From: 21-14-0-10-47-8 sp966211455
GTDB lineage: Bacteria > Bdellovibrionota > Bdellovibrionia > Bdellovibrionales > Bdellovibrionaceae
Direction: 5' to 3'
DNA length: 64,000 nt
NCBI GenBank assembly: GCA_966211455.1
Contig: CBIHNI010000002.1
Location: 248,001-312,000 of the forward strand
Both the position numbers and the translations under genes were made by a program. The notes beneath the pieces were generated by a model, which had not been told where the DNA came from, searched no databases, and saw only the letters and a list, made by a program, of their open reading frames with translations. Numbering within the stretch: position 1 is the stretch's first letter; each line of letters starts with the position of its first letter. Shown piece after piece: positions 24,782 to 32,220 of the stretch.

Positions 24782-26767
24782 TTAAGCCGGTTTTTTCTGC
24801 GCGTTTTTGTAACTTGCGATCTTATCGTTTAAGAAATTCTGGGCGCGGTACTTTTTCAGCGAAGGGGCCGCTTCATTTTTCAGATGCATATGGGTGACAC
24901 CCTTGGTTTTCAGACGGTCTTTTTGTTTGCCGTCAAAAGGCCGGCCTTGCGGGGTGTACAGCAGGTACTTGTTGTTCTCGGGCATAAAAATATACAGATC
25001 GAACTCGACCACCGCATCGCTTTCCAGATCATTGAGCTGAATCATCAGCATCTTCTTTGAAACGGAAGCTTTCAACTCGTCATCTTTGATCTTTGTCGGG
25101 AAGAAGGCGATGGCGATTTCATCACCGTCATGCACGGATTTTTTCAAAAACTCGGCCTGCTCAAGCGTCCAGGCGGTGAAATCCACCTCTTGCAGTTTAA
25201 GCTGCATGGATTTCTGATCTTTGACGTCTTCGCCATTTTCTTTCAAAAACTGGAACAGCCGGCGCTGGATCGTATCCATAAACGCTGGATCGATTTTTCG
25301 GTCTCGGCCCATGGCGCAGACCAAATACCCGGAAAAGCGCGGACTTTCGACGGAGATGCAGGCCATATTTGAAGATTTTTGAATTTCTTCCGCTTTGTCT
25401 TCGCCGACTAAATTCGTCGAATCTTTCAAGGCCTTTTCTGAGCCACGAATAAACAGGGACTGGGTCTCGCTTTTCGGTTTGGGTTCTTTTTCTTGGCGCA
25501 TGCGATAGGGGGCACGTTGAGATTTGGGGACGTATTCGGACTCCATGATCGGAGTCGATTTCTGGCGGGAGCCGCGTCCGCCAGACCCGGATTCGCCAGT
25601 TGAAGAATCACTTGAGCTATTTTGAGGACTGTCGCCGCTATTTGTTCCAACCGGCTGCGAGTCACCGTGACCGATACCCCCGCGAGCTCCGTTGGGGAGG
25701 GGGCTGCCGGAACCTAAAGCACCACTTGAAGGGTTGTTGGGATTTGTGGTGTTTGGTCCGCGTCCGCCACCAGCATTGTTAAATCCAGAAAACCCGGGAC
25801 CGGAATCGAAGCCGCCTCGAGAGCCTCCTTGTGAACTCGGATTGTTCGGATCAAAGGCTCCGGAAGTTCCGCCGGATTTTCCGTGACCGATACCCCCTTG
25901 GCGGGGATCAGTAGGGGTTGGGCGACCCGACGACGATGGTGTTCCCATTCCGCTGGCGTTTCCGGATCCTTGTCCGGATCCTGGACCTGCAGATGAACTG
26001 CCAAAGCCGGTGCGGACTGCGCCTTCGCCGGCTGCTGAAGAGCCCGATCCCAAAGCGGATCCGGTGTAAGCCGGACCTGAATTTGGATTTGAATTCGGAT
26101 CCGCATTCGAAGCGTTTGGCATATAGGCTGCGCCGTGTGGGTTTGCGCCTCCTTCGCCGCCGACGATCGCGGGATCGTCACTGCCTTCGCCTCCGGTGCT
26201 GATGAGCTGGCTTAAAGCGGCGCGTGCTTGCTCGAAAGAAGCGCGGGCGGCATCTGGCGAAGCTGCATCACCTTTGAAAGTGATCAGATCGTCGCCTGCC
26301 GTTTCGCCGTTTTCGGCCCGGGTTCTGGCCACTGCCGCTTCCTGCGCTCTTTGCTCTTCGTCTTTTTTGATCTTTAAAACCATGCGCTCGATGGCGGGAC
26401 CCGAGACCGGCGGGTAGAGATTGTATTCCAGATTCATCTCTTGCAGAAATTTGGTCGAATTTCCGGAGCCTTTTTCCGCAAAGCCGATAATGCGAACCGG
26501 AAAGGCTTGCACCAGCATTTTGGGAAGCATGCGCACTTTTTTATTCGGGTGATCGGCGGTGATTAAAACGTACTGCGGATTTTTTTGAATGATGTAAGCC
26601 AAAGCTTCGCGCAGATTGGTGCTGCTTCCGACCACCCAATTGCGATTGCGCAAAAAGGTTTCCGCTTGGGTCAAAGAAGTGGGAAGCGCCTTCAAAATGA
26701 AGATCGACGATGTCTCTTCTTTCTTCTCAGTTGAATCCGCGCTTTTCTGGGTCTCGGTGGCGTTAAT
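24782..26767 (-). CDS. pseudo-receiver protein with long Gly/Ser/Asn-rich linker
   Basis: The best start is an ATT at 26767, 7 nt after AGGAG; the only standard option, TTG 26812, has no ribosome site and overlaps the upstream gene by 32 nt. From ATT the product has 661 residues. Residues about 20-130 resemble a receiver domain without the phosphorylatable Asp. About 185-405 are a disordered Gly/Ser/Asn/Pro stretch with two GGIGHG motifs. About 470-640 form a folded C-terminal region; its FDLYIFMPENNKYLLYT part recalls N-terminal domains of HD-GYP regulators. It is downstream of a true receiver protein gene. Confidence 0.7.
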   Translation of the reverse strand: MNATETQKSADSTEKKEETSSIFILKALPTSLTQAETFLRNRNWVVGSSTNLREALAYIIQKNPQYVLITADHPNKKVRMLPKMLVQAFPVRIIGFAEKGSGNSTKFLQEMNLEYNLYPPVSGPAIERMVLKIKKDEEQRAQEAAVARTRAENGETAGDDLITFKGDAASPDAARASFEQARAALSQLISTGGEGSDDPAIVGGEGGANPHGAAYMPNASNADPNSNPNSGPAYTGSALGSGSSAAGEGAVRTGFGSSSAGPGSGQGSGNASGMGTPSSSGRPTPTDPRQGGIGHGKSGGTSGAFDPNNPSSQGGSRGGFDSGPGFSGFNNAGGGRGPNTTNPNNPSSGALGSGSPLPNGARGGIGHGDSQPVGTNSGDSPQNSSSDSSTGESGSGGRGSRQKSTPIMESEYVPKSQRAPYRMRQEKEPKPKSETQSLFIRGSEKALKDSTNLVGEDKAEEIQKSSNMACISVESPRFSGYLVCAMGRDRKIDPAFMDTIQRRLFQFLKENGEDVKDQKSMQLKLQEVDFTAWTLEQAEFLKKSVHDGDEIAIAFFPTKIKDDELKASVSKKMLMIQLNDLESDAVVEFDLYIFMPENNKYLLYTPQGRPFDGKQKDRLKTKGVTHMHLKNEAAPSLKKYRAQNFLNDKIASYKNAQKKPA

Positions 26768-26780
26768 GGTTCGACTCCTA

Positions 26781-27416
26781 CTAGGCCGGTTTCTTGTTCC
26801 GCTGGTCGGCAAGATCGTTCATCACTTTCTCGGACGCGAGCAGGCGATCCAGTCGCATCTCTAGGTTTTCAAGTAAATCATCAAAACTCATCTTTTTGGT
26901 TTCGGTTTCACTCGACGGATCGATCACCAGACGCTCCAGGGTTTCTTCCGGAATATACTGCATCAAGGTCAATCGAACGGTGCTGTAAAGCTCGCGCAGC
27001 TGCGAGGTGATTTCGCGAATCTCCTGGCGCACGATATGAAGTTCGGATTCGGTTAGAACCTGGTCGATGCTGCTGAAAAGTTCATCAGGTTGGCAGGGTT
27101 TTTCCAGCAGGCGAAAGACACCTAAATCGACCGCGTCCATCACGGTTTTTTTATCCAAAAATCCGGAAAGAATCAGAAAGGGCAAAGAGGGATCCAGAGC
27201 TTGGGCTTTTTGCACCATCTCCAGGCCATTCATGCGCGGCATTTTAAAGTCGGTGATCAAAAGGCGAAGTCCACGCTTTTGCAAGTCTGGCAAGGCTTTC
27301 AGGAAGTCAAACGGCGAAGAGAAAGCTTCGACTTCGAATTGGTCCGCCAGCAGGAGTTTGAAGTTTTCCAGCAAGTCGACTTCGTCATCGACGACTGCAA
27401 TTAAGACCTGGCTCAT
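26781..27416 (-). CDS. response regulator receiver protein
   Basis: The start ATG 27416 follows AAGGAGT at 6 nt. The 211-residue product has a complete receiver domain (1-120): acidic pair Asp10/Asp11, phosphorylation site Asp56 in LLITDFKMP, Ser84 and Lys106 in LLEKP. The C-terminal part (about 120-211) is helical with coiled-coil character and no DNA-binding or enzyme domain. It overlaps or abuts the pseudo-receiver gene downstream, so the two probably signal together. No histidine kinase is nearby. Confidence 0.9.
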   Translation of the reverse strand: MSQVLIAVVDDEVDLLENFKLLLADQFEVEAFSSPFDFLKALPDLQKRGLRLLITDFKMPRMNGLEMVQKAQALDPSLPFLILSGFLDKKTVMDAVDLGVFRLLEKPCQPDELFSSIDQVLTESELHIVRQEIREITSQLRELYSTVRLTLMQYIPEETLERLVIDPSSETETKKMSFDDLLENLEMRLDRLLASEKVMNDLADQRNKKPA

Positions 27417-27565
27417 GGCTGACTCCTTCGGTGGCAAAATTGATGCTTCCCTCCATTGTGACCAGGAATTTGGCAGATGTCCAAGCGCCCCAAGACTTTA
27501 GCCTTAAGAATACGAGGTGACTTTTTTTTTGAATTCTTTTTTAATGGAGTCTTCAGGAGGCTTTC

Positions 27566-29470
27566 ATCGAATCTTCACACTCGCAGGCCGCTCATAAACC
27601 CGCAACCGGTGCTCGGTTGTGGTACCTGGCTCTGGGAGCTTTGGGAGTGGTGTTCGGTGATATCGGAACAAGTCCTCTTTACGCCCTTCGGGAATGCTTT
27701 GTTCACGGGCATTTTCCGGTCACTCAAGAAAATATTTTTGGGATTTTGTCGCTGATTTTTTGGGCACTGACTCTGGTTGTCAGCTTCAAGTATATGATGT
27801 TTGTCATGCGCGCTGACAATAAGGGCGAAGGCGGTATTTTGTCTTTGATGGCCTTGGCTTCGCAAAAGTTTCACGTCAGTCCCAATTCTCGTCGGCGCTG
27901 GATGGTGACGGCACTGGGGCTCTTTGGTGCGGCTTTGCTTTTTGGTGATGGCATGATCACGCCCGCCATCACCGTGTTGTCGGCCGTTGAGGGCTTGAAG
28001 CTGGTGACACCTATTTTCGAGCCTTACATCGTACCGATCACCATGGGTGTGATCGCGATTTTGTTTCTGCTGCAGTTTTTCGGAACAGGTCGGATCGGCG
28101 TTGTGTTCGGGCCGATTATTTCCATTTGGTTTGTCAGCATTGGTCTTCTGGGGTTGACCAGCATTTTAGAGAATCCTTTTGTTCTGTCGGCTTTGAATCC
28201 ATTCTGGGCGTATCAATTTTTTATGACCAACGGGCTTGCGGGATTCTTTATTTTGGGATCCGTTTTCCTGGTGTGTACGGGTGGGGAAGCTTTGTATGCG
28301 GACATGGGCCATTTTGGACGCAAGCCGATTAAGCTTGGATGGTTTTTGCTCGCGATGCCCGCTTTGGTTTTAAATTACTTCGGGCAAGGATCTTTGCTGC
28401 TGCAAAATGCCGAAGCGATTTCAAACCCATTTTTCATGCTGGCACCCAAATGGGCTTTGTGGCCTTTGGTGGTGCTGTCGACCGCAGCTTCGGTGATCGC
28501 ATCGCAAGCTTTGATTTCAGGTGTGTTTTCTTTGATCAAGCAGGCGGTGCAGCTGGGGTATTGCCCGCGTCTTGCGATCGTGCACACCTCCAGCCGCGAG
28601 ATCGGCCAGATCTACATTCCGTTTATCAACTGGACGATGTGCGCCGGTGTGATCTGGCTTGTGATTTCATTCCGCACGTCCAGCGCCTTGGCTTCGGCTT
28701 ACGGGATTGCGGTGACGGGAACCATGATGATCACGACCTTCTTGGCTTACGAGGTGGCTCGTAAAACTTGGGGGTGGGGTCGGGTGAAGGCCAGTGCGCT
28801 CTTTGGATTTTTTCTGATTTTCGATTTTTCTTTCTTTGTCACGAACGTGGTGAAAGTCACCGATGGTGGCTGGGTGCCGCTGGTGATCGGTGGGATCGTT
28901 TACCTGCTGATGTCGACCTGGGCGAAAGGGCGAAAGATTTTGGCCGAGCGTCTGAAGGCTCGCTCGATCCCGATGACCGATTTTATTTCCATGCTGGGGG
29001 TGACCCCGCCTCGCCGGGTTGAAGGTTCGGCCATCTACATGACGGGCGACACCTGGGGTGTACCGGTGCCGCTTTTGCATAATCTGAAACACAATAAGGT
29101 CATGCACTCGCAGATTGCGATTCTCACGATTAAAACTTTGGAAGTTCCATTTGTGAATAAACGAGACCGCGTGCAGATCGAGCCACTGGCGCCACAGTTT
29201 TATCGCATCATCGCGAACTATGGTTTCACCGAAATCCCGAAGATCAAACACATTTTGGAAGCTTGTCGCGAGCGCGGGATGCCGTTCCCGATTCAAGAGA
29301 CTACATTTGTTTTGGGGCGTGAGACGATCTTACCGACCGGTGATCCGACGTTAAGCGTATGGCGCGAGAAGATCTTTGCCTTCATGGCCAGAAACGCCGA
29401 AAGACCGACGGCCTTCTTTAAAATCCCTCCCAATCAAGTGATTGAGGTCGGGATTCAAGTAGAAATCTAG
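27566..29470 (+). CDS. kup: Kup-type potassium transporter with ATC start
   Basis: The frame is open from 27545. The perfect ribosome site AGGAGG (27555-27560) sits 5 nt before an ATC codon at 27566, and no ATG or GTG exists upstream of the first helix; the TTG at 27617 has no ribosome site and removes the usual short His-rich tail. From ATC the product has 634 residues, normal for Kup. Family blocks are GVVFGDIGTSPLYALRECF, FGDGMITPAITVLSAVEGL and GTGRIGVVFGP. About 12 membrane helices are followed by a cytoplasmic C-domain. It imports potassium with protons. The 3' end overlaps the patatin gene by 53 nt. Confidence 0.88.
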   Translation: MESSHSQAAHKPATGARLWYLALGALGVVFGDIGTSPLYALRECFVHGHFPVTQENIFGILSLIFWALTLVVSFKYMMFVMRADNKGEGGILSLMALASQKFHVSPNSRRRWMVTALGLFGAALLFGDGMITPAITVLSAVEGLKLVTPIFEPYIVPITMGVIAILFLLQFFGTGRIGVVFGPIISIWFVSIGLLGLTSILENPFVLSALNPFWAYQFFMTNGLAGFFILGSVFLVCTGGEALYADMGHFGRKPIKLGWFLLAMPALVLNYFGQGSLLLQNAEAISNPFFMLAPKWALWPLVVLSTAASVIASQALISGVFSLIKQAVQLGYCPRLAIVHTSSREIGQIYIPFINWTMCAGVIWLVISFRTSSALASAYGIAVTGTMMITTFLAYEVARKTWGWGRVKASALFGFFLIFDFSFFVTNVVKVTDGGWVPLVIGGIVYLLMSTWAKGRKILAERLKARSIPMTDFISMLGVTPPRRVEGSAIYMTGDTWGVPVPLLHNLKHNKVMHSQIAILTIKTLEVPFVNKRDRVQIEPLAPQFYRIIANYGFTEIPKIKHILEACRERGMPFPIQETTFVLGRETILPTGDPTLSVWREKIFAFMARNAERPTAFFKIPPNQVIEVGIQVEI

Positions 29471-30572
29471 TGATCTCGTCCTTCTGAGCCAGGGCATCTT
29501 CGTAACCCATGTCGATCAGACTGAGCATAAAATCTTTTTCAAACAGCAGATAGCTGATGATCTCGGAAGCTTCGCTTAAAGGTCCCAGACCTTTCAGTAA
29601 ATAGCGAATCACGCGCGGAAGCTGCGATGACATTTGCGCCGCGATTTTTCCGATATCGCGGGACGGGCTGATGAAAAGCGCATTCACCGGACGGAAATTC
29701 AAATTGGCTTGATGTTGGGTCGGCACCCGGCGCAGGAACTCGTTGATGCGACGAAGTCTTTCAACGTCGACTTCGATTCCGTCCAGCAAAACCGAATTCA
29801 AAATCACGTTGGCCACTTTTGCCACACTCGGGGTTTTCGAGGCGCCGACGTGTTCGGGTGTTACTTCGTTCGGCATGCGCACGCCGATGACCAAAAGCTC
29901 ATTCGCCCCTAGGTACAAAGCGGGTCCCAGCGGGGCCAAGTTTCGCACACACCCATCGCCAAAATGACGATCTCCCACTTGCGTTGACGGAAACAGCAAG
30001 GGAATCGAGCTGCTGGCCAGCACGTGCTGCGCTTCGATCACCGTGCGCTCGGAACGTCTGCGTGGTTTGTTCCAGCTGGGAAGCTCCGGATCGCCTTGTA
30101 CGAAGGTGATTGTTTCCGATGTCTGATAATCCAAAGCCGAAAGGGCGACCGCTTTGAAAACTCCGGCATCCAGGTTTTTATGGATTTGATTCAGATCTAA
30201 ATTTTTTTCGATCAAATGAAACAAAGGCTCCGTATCCAAAAGTGCACGGCCTTCGGTGGGATTCGCAAAACCGCCGAAAGAAAGCTCACCCATCCATTTC
30301 AATCCCGTTTTTCCAAGCGAGATCATATCGGTCTTAAAAACCTGATCGGATGTTAAGGAAGCCCAAAGGTCGACCATCATTTGTGTCGAGCGAAAGAAGT
30401 CATGGCACTGGCTTGCCATGAAAGCGGCGTTGATCGCGCCGGCGCTGACTCCGCAGAAAACGCCGAAAGGGTTTTGCAATTGATTTTCGGCAGCGATTTC
30501 GCCGATCGCCTTTAGGACTCCAACTTGGTAAGCGCCGCGTGCGCCGCCTCCGGATAAAACAAGTGCCTTCAT
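29418..30572 (-). CDS. patatin-like phospholipase
   Basis: The start ATG 30572 begins the family's own N-terminus (MKALVLSGGGARGAYQVGVL). The oxyanion loop is GGGARG (8-13), the nucleophile is Ser43 in GVSAG, and the dyad Asp lies in the FGDGCVRN segment, so all catalytic parts are present. Length is 384 residues, with a helical C-terminal region beyond the core. Members hydrolyse phospholipid acyl chains; several predators carry many. No ribosome site precedes the ATG and a promoter ends 7 nt before it, suggesting a leaderless message. The 3' end overlaps kup by 53 nt. Confidence 0.92.
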   Translation of the reverse strand: MKALVLSGGGARGAYQVGVLKAIGEIAAENQLQNPFGVFCGVSAGAINAAFMASQCHDFFRSTQMMVDLWASLTSDQVFKTDMISLGKTGLKWMGELSFGGFANPTEGRALLDTEPLFHLIEKNLDLNQIHKNLDAGVFKAVALSALDYQTSETITFVQGDPELPSWNKPRRRSERTVIEAQHVLASSSIPLLFPSTQVGDRHFGDGCVRNLAPLGPALYLGANELLVIGVRMPNEVTPEHVGASKTPSVAKVANVILNSVLLDGIEVDVERLRRINEFLRRVPTQHQANLNFRPVNALFISPSRDIGKIAAQMSSQLPRVIRYLLKGLGPLSEASEIISYLLFEKDFMLSLIDMGYEDALAQKDEITRFLLESRPQSLDWEGF

Positions 30573-30579
30573 GACTATT

Positions 30580-30607
30580 AGTGTAGAGGAAAAAAATCTT
30601 GAGTCAA
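30580..30607 (-). promoter_or_regulatory. promoter of the patatin gene (probably leaderless)
   Basis: On the minus strand TTGACT (30607-30602), a 16-nt spacer and TACACT (30585-30580) are followed after 7 nt by the start ATG. Its -35 element overlaps that of the yceI-family promoter. Confidence 0.6.
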
Positions 30608-30626
30608 ACCGAGCCCGTCTTATACT
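30599..30626 (+). promoter_or_regulatory. promoter of the YceI-family gene
   Basis: TTGAGT (30599-30604), a 16-nt spacer and TATACT (30621-30626) give a good sigma-70-type promoter, 32 nt before the start at 30658. The 9-bp palindrome TTGAGTCAA supplies both divergent -35 elements. Confidence 0.7.
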
Positions 30627-30657
30627 GACCTCGAGTTTCAACAAAGGAGACACTCGA

Positions 30658-31260
30658 ATGAAAAAACTCATCTTGCCTGGACTTTTGAGCTTGGCTTTTG
30701 CTTCTTCTACATTTGCGGCGACCTACAAAATGGACCCGGTCCATTCGGTGGTCGGCTTTTCGGTGAAACACTTGGTGGTTTCGAAAGTGAAAGGCCGCTT
30801 CAACAAGTTTGAAGGAAGCTTCAACTTTGACGAGAAAACCAATGAAGCTTCGAAGATCGAAATCAAAATCGACCCCGCCAGCATCGACACCAACGAAAAG
30901 AAGCGTGACGAGCACCTGATGTCGCCAGATTTCTTCGACGTGAAGAAAAATCCGGAAATGAAATTCACCGCGGACAAAGTCACGGTGAAAAAAGACGAAG
31001 CGGTGAAAGTTTCCGGTCAGCTGACCATGCGTGGGGTGACGAAGCCTGCGACTTTGGATCTGACGTACGGTGGATCCGTGACAGATCCAATGGGAAATGA
31101 AAAAGTGGGTTTCGGTCTGACCGGTAAAATCAATCGCAAAGACTGGGGTATCAACTGGAACAAAACCTTAGATAAAGGCGGTCTTACGGTCAGCGATGAA
31201 GTGATGATCGAAATCGAAGGCGAAGCGGTGAAAGATAAAGCGCCGGCTGCGAAAAAATAA
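30658..31260 (+). CDS. YceI family periplasmic lipid-binding protein
   Basis: The start ATG 30658 follows AAAGGAGA (30643-30650). The 200-residue protein has a signal peptide (about 1-20, TFAA) and the YceI lipocalin-like barrel: YKMDPVHSVVGFSVKHLVVSKVKGRF, the DTNEKKRDEHLMSPDFFDVKKNPEMKF block and GRINRKDWGINWN-like end. Family members bind isoprenoid or fatty molecules in the periplasm. It shares a divergent promoter region with a phospholipase, which fits lipid handling. It is Lys-rich and ends 3 nt from the AP2 gene. Confidence 0.93.
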   Translation: MKKLILPGLLSLAFASSTFAATYKMDPVHSVVGFSVKHLVVSKVKGRFNKFEGSFNFDEKTNEASKIEIKIDPASIDTNEKKRDEHLMSPDFFDVKKNPEMKFTADKVTVKKDEAVKVSGQLTMRGVTKPATLDLTYGGSVTDPMGNEKVGFGLTGKINRKDWGINWNKTLDKGGLTVSDEVMIEIEGEAVKDKAPAAKK

Positions 31261-31263
31261 TCT

Positions 31264-31782
31264 TTAGCGATCGGACATTTTTCGGCCGACCGAATTTTGG
31301 TAGGCCAGATCGCCAAAGTACTGCCGAGCCGCCTTGTTGTAAGCCAGGGCGGCATCGTGCTCGGAATCGAACTCTCCCAAATTCACGGTTTTTCCTTCGA
31401 CCTGAATTCCTGCGCGCCACTTGCCGGTGGATTTTTGATAAGAAACCCCACGATATTTCGACGAAGTCTCCACGCGACGCTTCGGAAGCAAGCGCTGTCT
31501 TTCGCCAACGGTGCAAACCACCAAATTATCGCGACGATAATCCAAGCCTTCATTGAACCTGCGAGGATAAACCTGTTTTCCCTCGGGCGGATTCATCAAA
31601 AATTTGCCAAGCGTCAGGCTGCGAACACCCTCTTTGGTGCGAACCGAAGTCACAACCCGCGGCCGCCCGGTGGTGCTCTGGGTGACTCGCCATTTTTTGG
31701 ATTGCACAGCTTCAAGATCATCGCGATCAATTTTGACCTTCAATCCCGAAATCTCAATTTCACACCAAGGTTTCTTCGCCAT
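31264..31782 (-). CDS. AP2 DNA-binding protein with decayed HNH region
   Basis: The 172-residue protein ends in a good AP2 domain (about 109-162): YRGVSYQKSTGKWRAGI, then NLGEFDSEHDAALAYNKAAR. Residues 10-95 follow the layout of phage-type HNH endonucleases (ISGLKVKID, KKWRVT, LGKFLMNPPEGKQV, GLDYRRDNLVVCT), but the catalytic VDHxNG position reads VYPRRFNEG, so the first His and the Asp are gone. Nuclease activity is unlikely, while DNA binding through AP2 may persist. It is probably a domesticated homing-endonuclease relative, possibly a regulator. It converges on the YceI gene. Confidence 0.85.
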   Translation of the reverse strand: MAKKPWCEIEISGLKVKIDRDDLEAVQSKKWRVTQSTTGRPRVVTSVRTKEGVRSLTLGKFLMNPPEGKQVYPRRFNEGLDYRRDNLVVCTVGERQRLLPKRRVETSSKYRGVSYQKSTGKWRAGIQVEGKTVNLGEFDSEHDAALAYNKAARQYFGDLAYQNSVGRKMSDR

Positions 31783-31867
31783 TTTGCTCGGATCTCCGTC
31801 TCTCAGATTATTCTACGGAGTCTGAGTATGCTCAGCAACAGAGGCTGGACTTGGGGCTTGGTTGGTT

Positions 31868-31957
31868 TTCTCGAGCTGTGGGGTCTGTGGTTGTCATGTG
31901 GGCCGTGCGTTCCAATGGTTTTGGGAAATTCGGCTGAGCTTTGATTGAAGGTTCTTT
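31868..31957 (+). repeat. dispersed repeat R3, copy 1
   Basis: This 90-bp stretch shares TTCTCGAGCTGTG, GGGCCGT, TTCCAATGGT and GAGCTTT in order with 37289-37378, about three quarters identical by eye. It lies in a 440-bp gap upstream of the AP2 gene and downstream of lon. Confidence 0.6.
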
Positions 31958-31973
31958 TTATGGCTTTAAACCC

Positions 31974-32085
31974 AAGGCCTTCGCCCCGAGAGCTTTACTC
32001 CAAGGGCTTTCACCCCGAGGCCAATAAACTGACATTTTCGCCAATTTGTTGGCCTCGGAGTGAAACTCTCGGAGCGAAGGTCCTT
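31974..32085. other. 112-nt two-stem hairpin
   Basis: Outer arms 31974-31992 and 32066-32085 pair at nearly all positions. Inner arms TTTCACCCCGAGGCCAA (32008-32024) and TTGGCCTCGGAGTGAAA (32049-32065) pair at 16 of 17. A 15-nt bulge lies only on the left side. No T-run follows on either strand. It is 136 nt downstream of the lon stop. The rest of the gap shows no gene. Confidence 0.7.
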
Positions 32086-32220
32086 CAAGTCAAAGAGGTC
32101 TTCGCTCTTAATTCCGACCTCGCCGGCCGCGCAAAGCCAACAAACCCCAGTCCCAAGAATCTCCTCAGAACCAGGGTTCAAGTACAACTTTAAGCTCTCA
32201 TCCAGATTGCAGATTCAGGA

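Noticed and set aside
27544..27594. Short ATG frame upstream of kup (about 16 codons), possibly a leader peptide or frameshifted kup start
   Set aside because: No ribosome site in front of the ATG, while AGGAGG is placed exactly for the ATC; the shared Glu-Ser-Ser is probably chance.
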